Below, piece after piece: positions 1-5,667 of a DNA stretch of 13,586 nucleotides. A program made the translations under genes and the position numbers. The notes under the pieces are model-generated. The model had not been told where the DNA came from, ran no database searches, and was given only the letters and a program-made list of their open reading frames with translations. Position 1 is the stretch's first letter. Every line of letters starts with the position of its first letter. This DNA comes from Paracoccaceae bacterium (lineage in GTDB: Bacteria > Pseudomonadota > Alphaproteobacteria > Rhodobacterales > Rhodobacteraceae): contig SLPP01000407.1 of NCBI GenBank assembly GCA_007131945.1, forward strand, positions 1 through 13,586. Reading direction: 5' to 3'.

Positions 1-54
1 CAACCGGAACAGCTGGATCTCTTCGAAGCCCTCGGCCTCAAAAAGCCAGCCTGA
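1..54 (+). CDS. C-terminal tail of an unidentified protein with a QLDLF motif (5' end outside window)
   Basis: An open frame enters from the left edge and stops at a TGA at 52-54, leaving 17 residues: QPEQLDLFEALGLKKPA. The pentapeptide QLDLF (bases 10-24) matches the known beta sliding-clamp-binding consensus QL(S/D)LF, which occurs near the ends of DNA polymerases, MutS, UmuC-type proteins and some transposases. Because a transposase remnant follows 120 bases later, a transposase or another DNA-transaction protein is a reasonable guess, but the tail is too short to assign. That this is the end of a real gene is inferred from the codon style and the motif. Confidence 0.4.
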   Translation, partial: QPEQLDLFEALGLKKPA

Positions 55-59
55 CATCT

Positions 60-79
60 GCGGTTGTGGCAAAAACCGC
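60..79. repeat. Small hairpin after the first stop codon
   Basis: GCGGTT (60-65) pairs with AACCGC (74-79) around an 8-nt loop, six bases after the TGA at 52-54. There is no T-run behind it, so a classical intrinsic terminator is not supported. It could be a subterminal structure of an insertion sequence or chance. Confidence 0.25.
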
Positions 80-120
80 CATTCCGCGCCAGTAATATCA
101 ATGTCTTAGAGAATTAACTG

Positions 121-600
121 TTGAACTTCGGGGGCACGCGCGATGGGGCGGGGGGCGATGGGGCGGGGGGCGATGCGCCGCTGATGAACTTCGCCGCCAA
201 GCGCCTCGGGACGGAATGGCTGATCGTGGCCTCGAACATCCCCGCGCGCCGCGCCCTCCACACCTACCGCAAGCGCTGGGCCATCGAATGCGTGTTCGGC
301 GATGCCAAGACCCGCGGCCTCAATATCGAGAACACCGGCCTCACCGACGCGCGCAAGCTCGCCCTCCTGACGGCGGTGGTGGCGCTCGCCATCGCCTGGG
401 CCGGCTGCCTCGCCGCTGACCTGCTCGGGTCCGGCGCCCCCAGGCGCAAGTCGCACGGCTACTTCGCACAGTTCTGGTTGCGTGTCGGCTTCGACAGGCT
501 CCGAAACCTGCTTGGCTCGGACCACAAAGAGGCCGTCAGACCATGGCAAAGACTCAAAAGCCTGTCTCGACAAAGCCCTCCGACCCATGGAGGCGTGTAG
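121..600 (+). pseudogene. IS4-family DDE transposase, C-terminal fragment
   Basis: The open frame gives 159 residues from a TTG at 121, but homology-like sequence starts only near residue 19 (base about 175). The stretch after it carries the IS4-family signature Y-(2)-R-(3)-E-(6)-K, seen as Y49, R52, E56 and K63 in YRKRWAIECVFGDAK; E56 would be the third acid of the DDE catalytic triad. A hydrophobic segment (residues 80-102) and a basic tail follow, as in IS4 C-termini. The two N-terminal catalytic aspartates and the DNA-binding region are missing, so the protein cannot be an active transposase. Residues 5-19 are Gly/Asp-rich and come from a 15-bp tandem repeat, not from the family. No convincing ribosome binding site precedes the TTG. 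I infer a dead remnant. Confidence 0.8.
142..171 (+). repeat. Two perfect 15-bp G-rich tandem repeats with G-quadruplex pattern
   Basis: The unit GATGGGGCGGGGGGC occurs at 142-156 and again at 157-171, and a third partial copy starts at 172 (GATG). The + strand has four G-runs of 4, 6, 4 and 6 with loops of 1, 4 and 1 nt (145-170), which fits the G-quadruplex rule. The repeat lies exactly where recognisable transposase sequence begins, so it probably formed at the deletion or rearrangement junction. Confidence 0.8.
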
Positions 601-962
601 TGTGGCCATACGCTTTCTGGCAGGCATATATCGCTTGATATCAGTCAGATAGACTCCAGGACCCCGATCCCGGCCGAAAGCCCCGCGTGCGCCGCGTCAA
701 ACTTTCGTCAACTGACGCGCCCGCCCACCTGACGCGCCTCGGATCGACGAGGCCGGTTTACGGGCGCGGCGGTATCAGGCGCATCGACGGGCATCGCCCC
801 GAGAACCCGACCCGGTGGCCGATTGTGGCCGGGCCCCCTGCCGATCGTTTCGAAAGAAGGGCCGCGTCGTTTTCCGCTACGGGTTCGGCGCGGCTGATCC
901 AGATCAAGGCTGCGGGCCGGGTCCTGACGCAATCTCGGCCCGAAACAACCCGAGAGGATCCG
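601..962. other. Gene-free stretch between IS remnant and ydcH-like gene
   Basis: No reading frame here has family-like content. The left part (620-655) is AT-richer and holds a small inverted repeat, ATATC (628-632) and GATAT (637-641). Further on are CGTCA-AC-TGACG (706-717) and a 10-bp direct repeat CTGACGCGCC at 712-721 and 729-738. The promoter of the following small gene should lie in this stretch, but I see no convincing -35/-10 pair. Confidence 0.5.
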
Positions 963-1202
963 ATGACCCATACCCCGCACGAACTGGCCGAGGAATTTCC
1001 CAGGTTCGCCGACCAGTTGCACAAGTTGAAGATGACCGATACCCATTTCGCCCGGCTTGCCGAGGAGTATCACGAGGTCAACCGCGCCATCCACCGCGCC
1101 GAGACGAATGTCGAGCCGATGTCGGAAGCGCATGAGGGCGAACTCCGCCGCAAGCGGATGGAACTCAAGGACGCGATCGCAAGGATGCTGCGCGCAGCGT
1201 GA
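963..1202 (+). CDS. YdcH family (DUF465) small helical protein
   Basis: This encodes 79 residues. The pattern fits the YdcH/DUF465 family of short alpha-helical proteins: the opening MTHTPHELAEEFPRF, then a conserved Leu-Lys-x-x-Asp block (LKMTDTHFARLAEEYHEVN, about residues 22-40), and a Lys-rich closing helix ELRRKRMELKDAIARML. The length is typical. The start is fixed by a Shine-Dalgarno-like GAGAGG at 952-957, five bases before the ATG; an upstream in-frame extension to 687 looks non-coding. The protein is cytosolic, with no signal peptide or membrane segment. Its molecular role is not established and nothing nearby reveals it. It appears to be monocistronic. Confidence 0.85.
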   Translation: MTHTPHELAEEFPRFADQLHKLKMTDTHFARLAEEYHEVNRAIHRAETNVEPMSEAHEGELRRKRMELKDAIARMLRAA

Positions 1203-1224
1203 TACGTTCGGCGGTGTAGATCTC

Positions 1225-1243
1225 GCGCGCCGAGGTGGCGCGC
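1225..1243 (+). terminator. Hairpin downstream of the ydcH-like gene, possible weak terminator
   Basis: GCGCGCC (1225-1231) and GGCGCGC (1237-1243) form a perfect 7-bp stem with a 5-nt loop, 22 bases after the stop codon. A run of five T (1262-1266) comes 18 bases later, too far for a classical Rho-independent terminator. It may still act as an RNA 3'-end stabiliser. The rest of the gap to 1418 shows no gene. Confidence 0.3.
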
Positions 1244-1418
1244 ATGCCGGCCTGTCCGCGCTTTTTCCAGAACGCTAGGTCCGCAACCCGCGTGGAGCGC
1301 GAGGGGACTGGAGGCGGGCTGCGATCACGGCTTGCGCTGGGCGCTGTCGGTGACCAGAATGCCAGCGCGCGGGGCAGCTGGAGCTTCGCCCACAACGCGC
1401 CGCGACGGGAGGAAGGAA

Positions 1419-2411
1419 ATGTTCGCAAGATACGTATCCCGGCTGGCCGGGACGCTGGTGGCCGGCGCTCTGATTCTGGGCGCCGGCTCGGCGCAGACGA
1501 TCGAGATCCACAACACGATGAGCCCCGGCGGTTCGGAGGAGGCGGCGCTGAACCGCTTCGCCGAGATCGTCGCCGAACGCTCGGGCGGGGCGATGGAGGT
1601 CAATGTCGTTCTCGGCGGCCAGCTCGGCTCGGAAACCGACGTGCTGCAGCTACTCAACCTCGGCCAGACGCAGATGGCGCTCACCGGCGGGCTCTTCATG
1701 TCCGAATACGCCCCGGAATACGATGCGGTCTCGGTCCCCTTCGTCTTCCCGACCTTCGAGGCGGCGGAACACTACCTGATGAACACCGACTCGGGCGCGG
1801 CGATGCAGGCGCAGGCGCGCGAGCGCGGCAGCCTCGTCTATTTCGGGCCGCAGATGCGCGGCTTCCGGCACATGACCTCGTCGAAGCGGATCGAGACGCC
1901 CGCCGACCTGCAGGGGCTGCGGATGCGCCTGCCGCAGATCCCGCTCTGGGTCGATGTCTGGGAGACGCTGGGCGTGCAGGCGGTGGTGATCCCCGCGCCC
2001 GACATCTACCTCGCCATGCGCACCGGCCAGGTCGAGGCGCACGAGAACTCGCTCGCCGGCCCCTACACCCGTCAGATGTGGGAGGTGCAGGACTACATCA
2101 TCACCACCGCGCATCTCTCCTTCCCCTGGCACTGGGTCGCCTCGGCGCGCTGGTGGGACGGGCTGAGCGAGGACGAGCAGGCGATGATCCGCGAGGCGGT
2201 CGAAGCGGCACGCCAGCACGGCATCGCGGTCGAGCTGGAATCCGAGGACTACTACCGCGACGCGCTGATCGACCACGGCATGACCTTCGTCGATGTCGAC
2301 CAGGCAACGTTCAGCAAGGCCGCCGCGCCGGCGATCGAGCGCGCCATGGCCGAGATGGCGCCGGGCGTGGTCGAGGACATCCAGGCGGCGATCGCGGCCA
2401 CCTCGAACTGA
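1419..2411 (+). CDS. dctP: TRAP transporter substrate-binding protein, DctP family
   Basis: This 330-aa periplasmic receptor captures a small organic acid and delivers it to the DctQM permease. Residues 1-25 form a signal peptide (basic start, hydrophobic VAGALILGAG, likely cleavage after GSA). The mature part follows the DctP/SiaP layout: a first strand at IEIHNTMSPGG (28-38), LGGQLGSETDVLQLLNLG (65-82), then LQGLRMRLP (164-172). R170 lines up with the arginine that salt-bridges the substrate carboxylate in this family, and VEAHENSLA (205-213) holds the conserved asparagine N210. The length is typical. The ATG at 1419 follows a strong GGGAGGAAGG (1408-1416); the longer frame from 1332 would bury the signal peptide. 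Expected ligands are C4-dicarboxylates, keto acids or similar carboxylates, but the exact one cannot be read from sequence. First gene of a dctPQM operon. Confidence 0.95.
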   Translation: MFARYVSRLAGTLVAGALILGAGSAQTIEIHNTMSPGGSEEAALNRFAEIVAERSGGAMEVNVVLGGQLGSETDVLQLLNLGQTQMALTGGLFMSEYAPEYDAVSVPFVFPTFEAAEHYLMNTDSGAAMQAQARERGSLVYFGPQMRGFRHMTSSKRIETPADLQGLRMRLPQIPLWVDVWETLGVQAVVIPAPDIYLAMRTGQVEAHENSLAGPYTRQMWEVQDYIITTAHLSFPWHWVASARWWDGLSEDEQAMIREAVEAARQHGIAVELESEDYYRDALIDHGMTFVDVDQATFSKAAAPAIERAMAEMAPGVVEDIQAAIAATSN

Positions 2412-2415
2412 GGCA

Positions 2416-2447
2416 GGGGCGGGGCGCCACGTCGTCCCGCCCGCCCC
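2416..2447 (+). promoter_or_regulatory. GC-rich hairpin between dctP and dctQ
   Basis: GGGGCGGG (2416-2423) pairs perfectly with CCCGCCCC (2440-2447) around a 16-nt loop. The hairpin starts 4 bases after the dctP stop and ends one base before the dctQ ATG. There is no T-run. It occupies the position where the dctQ ribosome binding site should be. I infer that it stabilises the dctP message and limits dctQM translation, giving more receptor than permease. Confidence 0.55.
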
Positions 2448-2448
2448 G

Positions 2449-2970
2449 ATGGCGGTTCTCGAGCGGATCGAAGCGGCGTTCGCGCGCGCGATGGAGTTGG
2501 CCGCCATGGCGATGATGGCGGCGCTCATCGGCGTGATCGGCTGGTCGGTTCTCGCCCGGCAGGTGCTGCACATCTCGGTCGCTTGGTCCGAGGAAGTGGG
2601 CTCGGGGCTCCTGATGTGGATGTCGCTTCTCGGTGCGGCCGCGGTCTGGGCGCGGCGCGGCCATATCGTCATCGATGTCCTGCCCCGGCGCCTGCCGCCG
2701 CGTTCGCGCTGGGCGCTCGCCGTCGCGGTCGAGCTTTCGGCGCTCGTCCTGTTCGCGGTGATCGTCTGGGGCGGCGCCTCGATGATGCAGGTCAGCGCCA
2801 ACAACCACACCACCGCGCTCCGGATCAGCCTGAGCTGGCTCTATCTCGCGCTGGTCGTCGGCGTCGGTGCGATGGCGCTGTTCAGCCTTCTGCACCTCGC
2901 GCGCCTGATCACCCGTGGCCCGGCCATGCTGGAGGACGGATGGACTACCTCGTCATCTTCCTCGGACTGA
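2449..2970 (+). CDS. dctQ: TRAP transporter small membrane subunit, DctQ family
   Basis: This 173-aa inner-membrane protein has four predicted helices (about 17-38, 53-67, 89-112 and 127-152), as expected for DctQ. It shows the family pattern WSEE (46-49) after helix 1 and a GHIVID segment (71-76) before helix 3. It pairs with DctM to form the Na+-driven permease. The ATG at 2449 is chosen because it gives the usual short N-terminus before helix 1, although its Shine-Dalgarno is weak and lies in a hairpin. The last nine or so residues (WTTSSSSSD) are encoded inside the overlap with dctM and look like a by-product of that overlap, not conserved sequence. In some relatives DctQ is fused to DctM; here the two are separate. 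Confidence 0.93.
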   Translation: MAVLERIEAAFARAMELAAMAMMAALIGVIGWSVLARQVLHISVAWSEEVGSGLLMWMSLLGAAAVWARRGHIVIDVLPRRLPPRSRWALAVAVELSALVLFAVIVWGGASMMQVSANNHTTALRISLSWLYLALVVGVGAMALFSLLHLARLITRGPAMLEDGWTTSSSSSD

Positions 2971-4229
2971 TGGTGCTTCTCTTCGCGCTCGGCGTGCCGG
3001 TCGCGGTGTCGATCGGGCTGACCTGCCTGGCGGTTCTGGTCATGCAGGGTGGGCTGCAGGCGGTCCCGGCCGAACTTTTCGCGCTGCAGATGGCGCGTGG
3101 GCTCAACAACTTCCCGATCCTGGCGATCCCGTTCTTCATCTTCGCCGCCTCGATGATGAACGCGGGCTCTGTCACCGGCCGGATCTTCGACTTCGCCAAC
3201 GCACTCGTCGGGTTCATCCGCGGCGGGCTGGGGCATGTGAACGTGGTCGCCTCGATGATCTTCGCCGGCATGTCCGCGACCGCCGTCGCCGATGTCGCCG
3301 GCATCGGCCAGCTCGAGATCAAGGCGATGCGCGAGCGCGGCTACCCGATGCGCTTCGCCGCCGGGATCACCGGCGCCGCCTCGATCATCTCGCCGATCAT
3401 CCCGCCCTCGATTGCGCTCGTCATCTATGGCTGGCTCTCGGGCGTGTCGATTGCGGCGCTCTTCGTCGCCGGCATCCTGCCCGGCGTGATCCTCGGCGCG
3501 GCGTTGATGCTGACCTGCTTCCTCGCCTCGTTCTGGATCGACATGCCGCGCACGCCGCGCCCGCGGCTGGCGGAACTCGCCCGCCTCTTCTGGCGCGCGC
3601 TGCCGCCGCTTCTGACGCCGCTGATCATCGTCGGCGGCATCTGGAGCGGCATCTTCACCCCGACCGAGGCCGGGGCGATCGCCTGCCTCTACGCGCTGCT
3701 TCTCGGCCTCGTCATCTACCGCGACGTGGGCTGGCGCGATCTCCTCGAAGTCTTCGCGCGCACCGTCCGCTTCACCGCGATCATCATGTTCATCATCGCC
3801 ATCGCCACCTTCTACGGCTGGCTCTTGGTGCGGCTACGCATCCCGCAGGAACTGGCGATGATGCTGGCGGGGATGGACCTCTCGCCGACCGGTGTGCTGT
3901 TCGCCATGGCGGTCTTCTTCCTGATCATCGGCTGCTTCATGTCGGTCGTTGAGGCGGTCCTGATCTTCACGCCGATCTTCATGCTGACCGTGCAGATGCT
4001 GGGGATCGACCCGCTCTTCTTCGGCGTCCTGATGGTGGTCACGCTGTCGGTCGGCGTCATCACGCCACCCTTCGGCAATGTCCTCTTCGTCCTCGTCGAG
4101 ATCACCGGCCTGAGATTCGAGCAGGTCGTGATCGCGGTCCTACCCTTCCTCGTGCCGATCCTCGCGGTGATCGCGCTCCTGATCCTGTTCCCGTCCCTCG
4201 TCACCTGGCTGCCCTCGGTGCTGCGGTAG
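2940..4229 (+). CDS. dctM: TRAP transporter large permease subunit, DctM family
   Basis: This 429-aa polytopic inner-membrane protein is the transport channel of the TRAP system, normally coupled to Na+ import. Family signatures are visible: SMIFAGMSATAVADVAGIG (105-123), IISPIIPPSI (149-158), GIFTPTEAGAIA (237-248) and GVITPPFGNVLF (372-383), the paired hairpin and Pro-rich motifs of the two inverted halves. Length is typical. The start at 2940 has a GGAGG at 2931-2935 and supplies the complete first helix; a second ATG at 2970 overlaps the dctQ stop as TGATG but would shorten that helix. The gene overlaps dctQ by 31 nt, suggesting translational coupling. No clear intrinsic terminator follows in the 80 bases before the next gene. 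Confidence 0.95.
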   Translation: MDYLVIFLGLMVLLFALGVPVAVSIGLTCLAVLVMQGGLQAVPAELFALQMARGLNNFPILAIPFFIFAASMMNAGSVTGRIFDFANALVGFIRGGLGHVNVVASMIFAGMSATAVADVAGIGQLEIKAMRERGYPMRFAAGITGAASIISPIIPPSIALVIYGWLSGVSIAALFVAGILPGVILGAALMLTCFLASFWIDMPRTPRPRLAELARLFWRALPPLLTPLIIVGGIWSGIFTPTEAGAIACLYALLLGLVIYRDVGWRDLLEVFARTVRFTAIIMFIIAIATFYGWLLVRLRIPQELAMMLAGMDLSPTGVLFAMAVFFLIIGCFMSVVEAVLIFTPIFMLTVQMLGIDPLFFGVLMVVTLSVGVITPPFGNVLFVLVEITGLRFEQVVIAVLPFLVPILAVIALLILFPSLVTWLPSVLR

Positions 4230-4309
4230 CGGCACAAGATGGGCCAGGCGCCCTTGCGCAGCACGGCGACGAAAGATAGTTCACAGGTGCACTTTCTGCG
4301 AGAACCGCG

Positions 4310-5227
4310 ATGCGTCCGTTGCAGGGCATCCTTCTGAAGATTTCCTCGGTCCTGGTCTTCATCACGATGGCCGCGCTGATCAAGTCCACCGATGGCCGCG
4401 TGCCGCCAGGCGAGATCGTCTTCTTCCGATCGATCTTTGCCGTACCGGTCATCGTGGCCTGGCTCGCCTGGCGGCACGAACTGACGACCGGCTTCCGGGC
4501 GCGCGCCCCGATGGCGCATCTGTGGCGGGGTTTCGTCGGCACGGCGGCGATGGGGCTCGGTTTTGCCGGCCTTCTCTTCCTGCCGCTGCCCGAGGTGACG
4601 GCGATCGGCTACGCTGCGCCGCTCCTGACGGTGATCTTCGCCGCCATGTTCCTGGGAGAGCCGGTACGGCTCTTCCGCATCTCGGCTGTCGTGGTGGGCA
4701 TGATCGGGGTCCTTATCGTGCTTTCGCCGCGCCTCTCGGTCGGCGCAAACATGTCCGAGGCCGAGGCCATGGGCGCGATGCTTGTCCTGGGCGCCGCAGT
4801 GTTTGCCGCGCTCGCCCAGGTCTTCGTGCGCAAGCTCGTGCAGACCGAGAGCACGAGCGCCATCGTCTTCTGGTTCTCGCTCACCGCGAGCGCGCTCAGC
4901 CTTGTGACGCTGCCCTTCGGCTGGGTCGTGCCGGGCCCGGGCGACGCGGCGCTGCTGATCCTCGCCGGGTTCCTCGGCGGGGTCGGGCAGGTGCTCCTGA
5001 CGTCGTCCTATCGCCACGCCGATGCCTCGGTCATCGCGCCCTTCGAATATGTTTCGATCCTCTTCGCGCTCGCCATCGGGTTCTGGGTCTTCGACGAGGT
5101 GCCGACGATGACGATGCTCGGCGGTGCGGCGCTGGTCGTGGCGGCGGGCGTCCTGATCATCTGGCGCGAACGCCAGCTCGGGCTCGAGCGGAGCCGGCAG
5201 CGCAAAGCCATGACCCCGCAGGGCTGA
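4310..5227 (+). CDS. EamA/DMT-superfamily permease
   Basis: This 305-aa inner-membrane protein has about ten hydrophobic helices in two repeated halves (roughly 5-140 and 153-287), the double EamA architecture of drug/metabolite transporters. Typical elements are EIVFFRSIFAVP (35-46) in the first half, FLGEP (114-118) at the end of helix 4, and APFEYVSILFALAIGFWVFDEVP, with its charged end at 262-263, in the second half. The C-terminus ends in a basic cytosolic tail (WRERQLGLERSRQRK). Its substrate cannot be told; relatives export amino acids or metabolites, or import S-adenosylmethionine. The ATG at 4310 has only a weak GCGAGAA upstream. It lies 80 bp after dctM on the same strand and might be read through from the TRAP operon. 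Confidence 0.9.
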   Translation: MRPLQGILLKISSVLVFITMAALIKSTDGRVPPGEIVFFRSIFAVPVIVAWLAWRHELTTGFRARAPMAHLWRGFVGTAAMGLGFAGLLFLPLPEVTAIGYAAPLLTVIFAAMFLGEPVRLFRISAVVVGMIGVLIVLSPRLSVGANMSEAEAMGAMLVLGAAVFAALAQVFVRKLVQTESTSAIVFWFSLTASALSLVTLPFGWVVPGPGDAALLILAGFLGGVGQVLLTSSYRHADASVIAPFEYVSILFALAIGFWVFDEVPTMTMLGGAALVVAAGVLIIWRERQLGLERSRQRKAMTPQG

Positions 5228-5389
5228 GTGGCCCGAACGGCCGATGTCGCCGAGTGCCGGGACCTGATGGTGCAGATTGCCGGGAAGACAGAGTGGATCG
5301 AGGCGACGAACGGGATTCTGAAGGAACTCGCGGCCGCGACCGACCCCGCCCCGAGGCCGTGGTGGGGCCGGGGTGCTGCTCAAGCTTGA
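5228..5389 (+). CDS. Possible 53-aa protein abutting the DMT permease stop; may be frameshifted
   Basis: A GTG at 5228 follows the permease TGA immediately (TGAGTG), allowing coupled translation. The frame encodes 53 residues beginning VARTADVAECRDLMVQIAGK and remains strongly GC-rich in third positions until about 5355, as expected for coding DNA here. I recognise no family. After the Pro-rich stretch the frame ends at 5389 in a Trp/Gly-rich tail, while the next frame (5352-5414) reads GVLLKLEQARKALF and stops at TAA 5412-5414. That tail looks more protein-like, so the gene may have suffered a one-base shift in the C/G-rich run around 5342-5372. Alternatively the stretch is non-coding. Confidence 0.3.
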   Translation: MARTADVAECRDLMVQIAGKTEWIEATNGILKELAAATDPAPRPWWGRGAAQA

Positions 5390-5393
5390 GCAG
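5376..5393. repeat. 18-bp perfect palindrome
   Basis: CTGCTCAAG (5376-5384) is followed directly by its reverse complement CTTGAGCAG (5385-5393), with no spacer. A run of four T (5409-5412) comes 15 bases later. It lies at the end of the short frames between the two convergent operons. It could be an operator for a dimeric regulator, part of a bidirectional terminator, or chance within a coding end. Confidence 0.6.
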
Positions 5394-5667
5394 GCTCGCA
5401 AGGCACTGTTTTAAAGACACGATCCTGCGTCGTTAACCGCAACGAAACCTTTGGGCGGACAGGGCTGGCGCAACGCGCGCGCGTGCCGGCGCCGGGATGC
5501 CTTCGCTTACTGGCGACGAGCGGAAGGGGTTTCGAGAAGGTTGCGGTCAGACGGCAGGATGAGCCATCGCGCATCCTCGGCTCGAGCATGACGGAGATTT
5601 CGTCGGCGTCCGCGGACGGGCGCCTCACACGGCGAGGTTCTCTGCCGTTCGGCATGCGCGGCGCGGA
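5390..5667. other. Convergent intergenic region between DMT permease side and tadC
   Basis: Neither strand shows a convincing gene. A 91-codon frame on the minus strand (5380-5655) starts 12 bases after the tadC stop but lacks a ribosome binding site and any recognisable motif. The region includes a rare AT-rich patch (5407-5416), GTTAAC (5432-5437), and a 12-bp palindrome CGTCCGCGGACG (5607-5618). A small stem ACGGC/GCCGT lies near 5630-5650. No T-tailed terminator for the pilus operon is visible. Confidence 0.4.

Larger units (their letters stand above)
1..600 (+). mobile_element. Insertion-sequence debris
   Basis: This stretch contains an orphan C-terminal tail (1-54) and a truncated IS4-family transposase (about 172-600), separated by about 65 AT-richer non-coding bases and a G-rich tandem repeat. 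I could not find matching terminal inverted repeats or target-site duplications, so neither the left nor the right boundary is defined; the right edge may extend past 600. It looks like one or two elements that were broken or nested and have since decayed. Confidence 0.5.

Noticed and set aside
1165..1428. 87-codon minus-strand frame upstream of dctP
   Set aside because: It overlaps the end of the ydcH-like gene and the start of dctP, and its Arg/Ser/Ala-rich product matches nothing I recognise; likely a high-GC shadow.
1650..2813. Long minus-strand frame (387 codons) across dctP and dctQ
   Set aside because: It is antisense to two clear TRAP genes, and its Arg/His/Asp-rich composition is typical of spurious frames in GC-rich DNA.
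4254..4280. Promoter before the DMT permease (TTGCGC and GATAGT)
   Set aside because: The spacing is 15 bases and both hexamers match poorly, so it is not better than chance.
5433..5447. CtrA-like site (TTAA, 7 bases, then GAAA)
   Set aside because: Only one half matches TTAA; the second half has two mismatches, and no start codon of a supported gene lies downstream.
5607..5618. 12-bp palindrome as terminator of the pilus operon
   Set aside because: It has no loop or T-run and lies in GC-rich DNA where short palindromes are frequent.
5380..5655. 91-codon minus-strand frame just after tadC, as a further operon gene
   Set aside because: No ribosome binding site, no recognisable motif, mixed third-position composition in the second half, and it ends inside the 18-bp palindrome.
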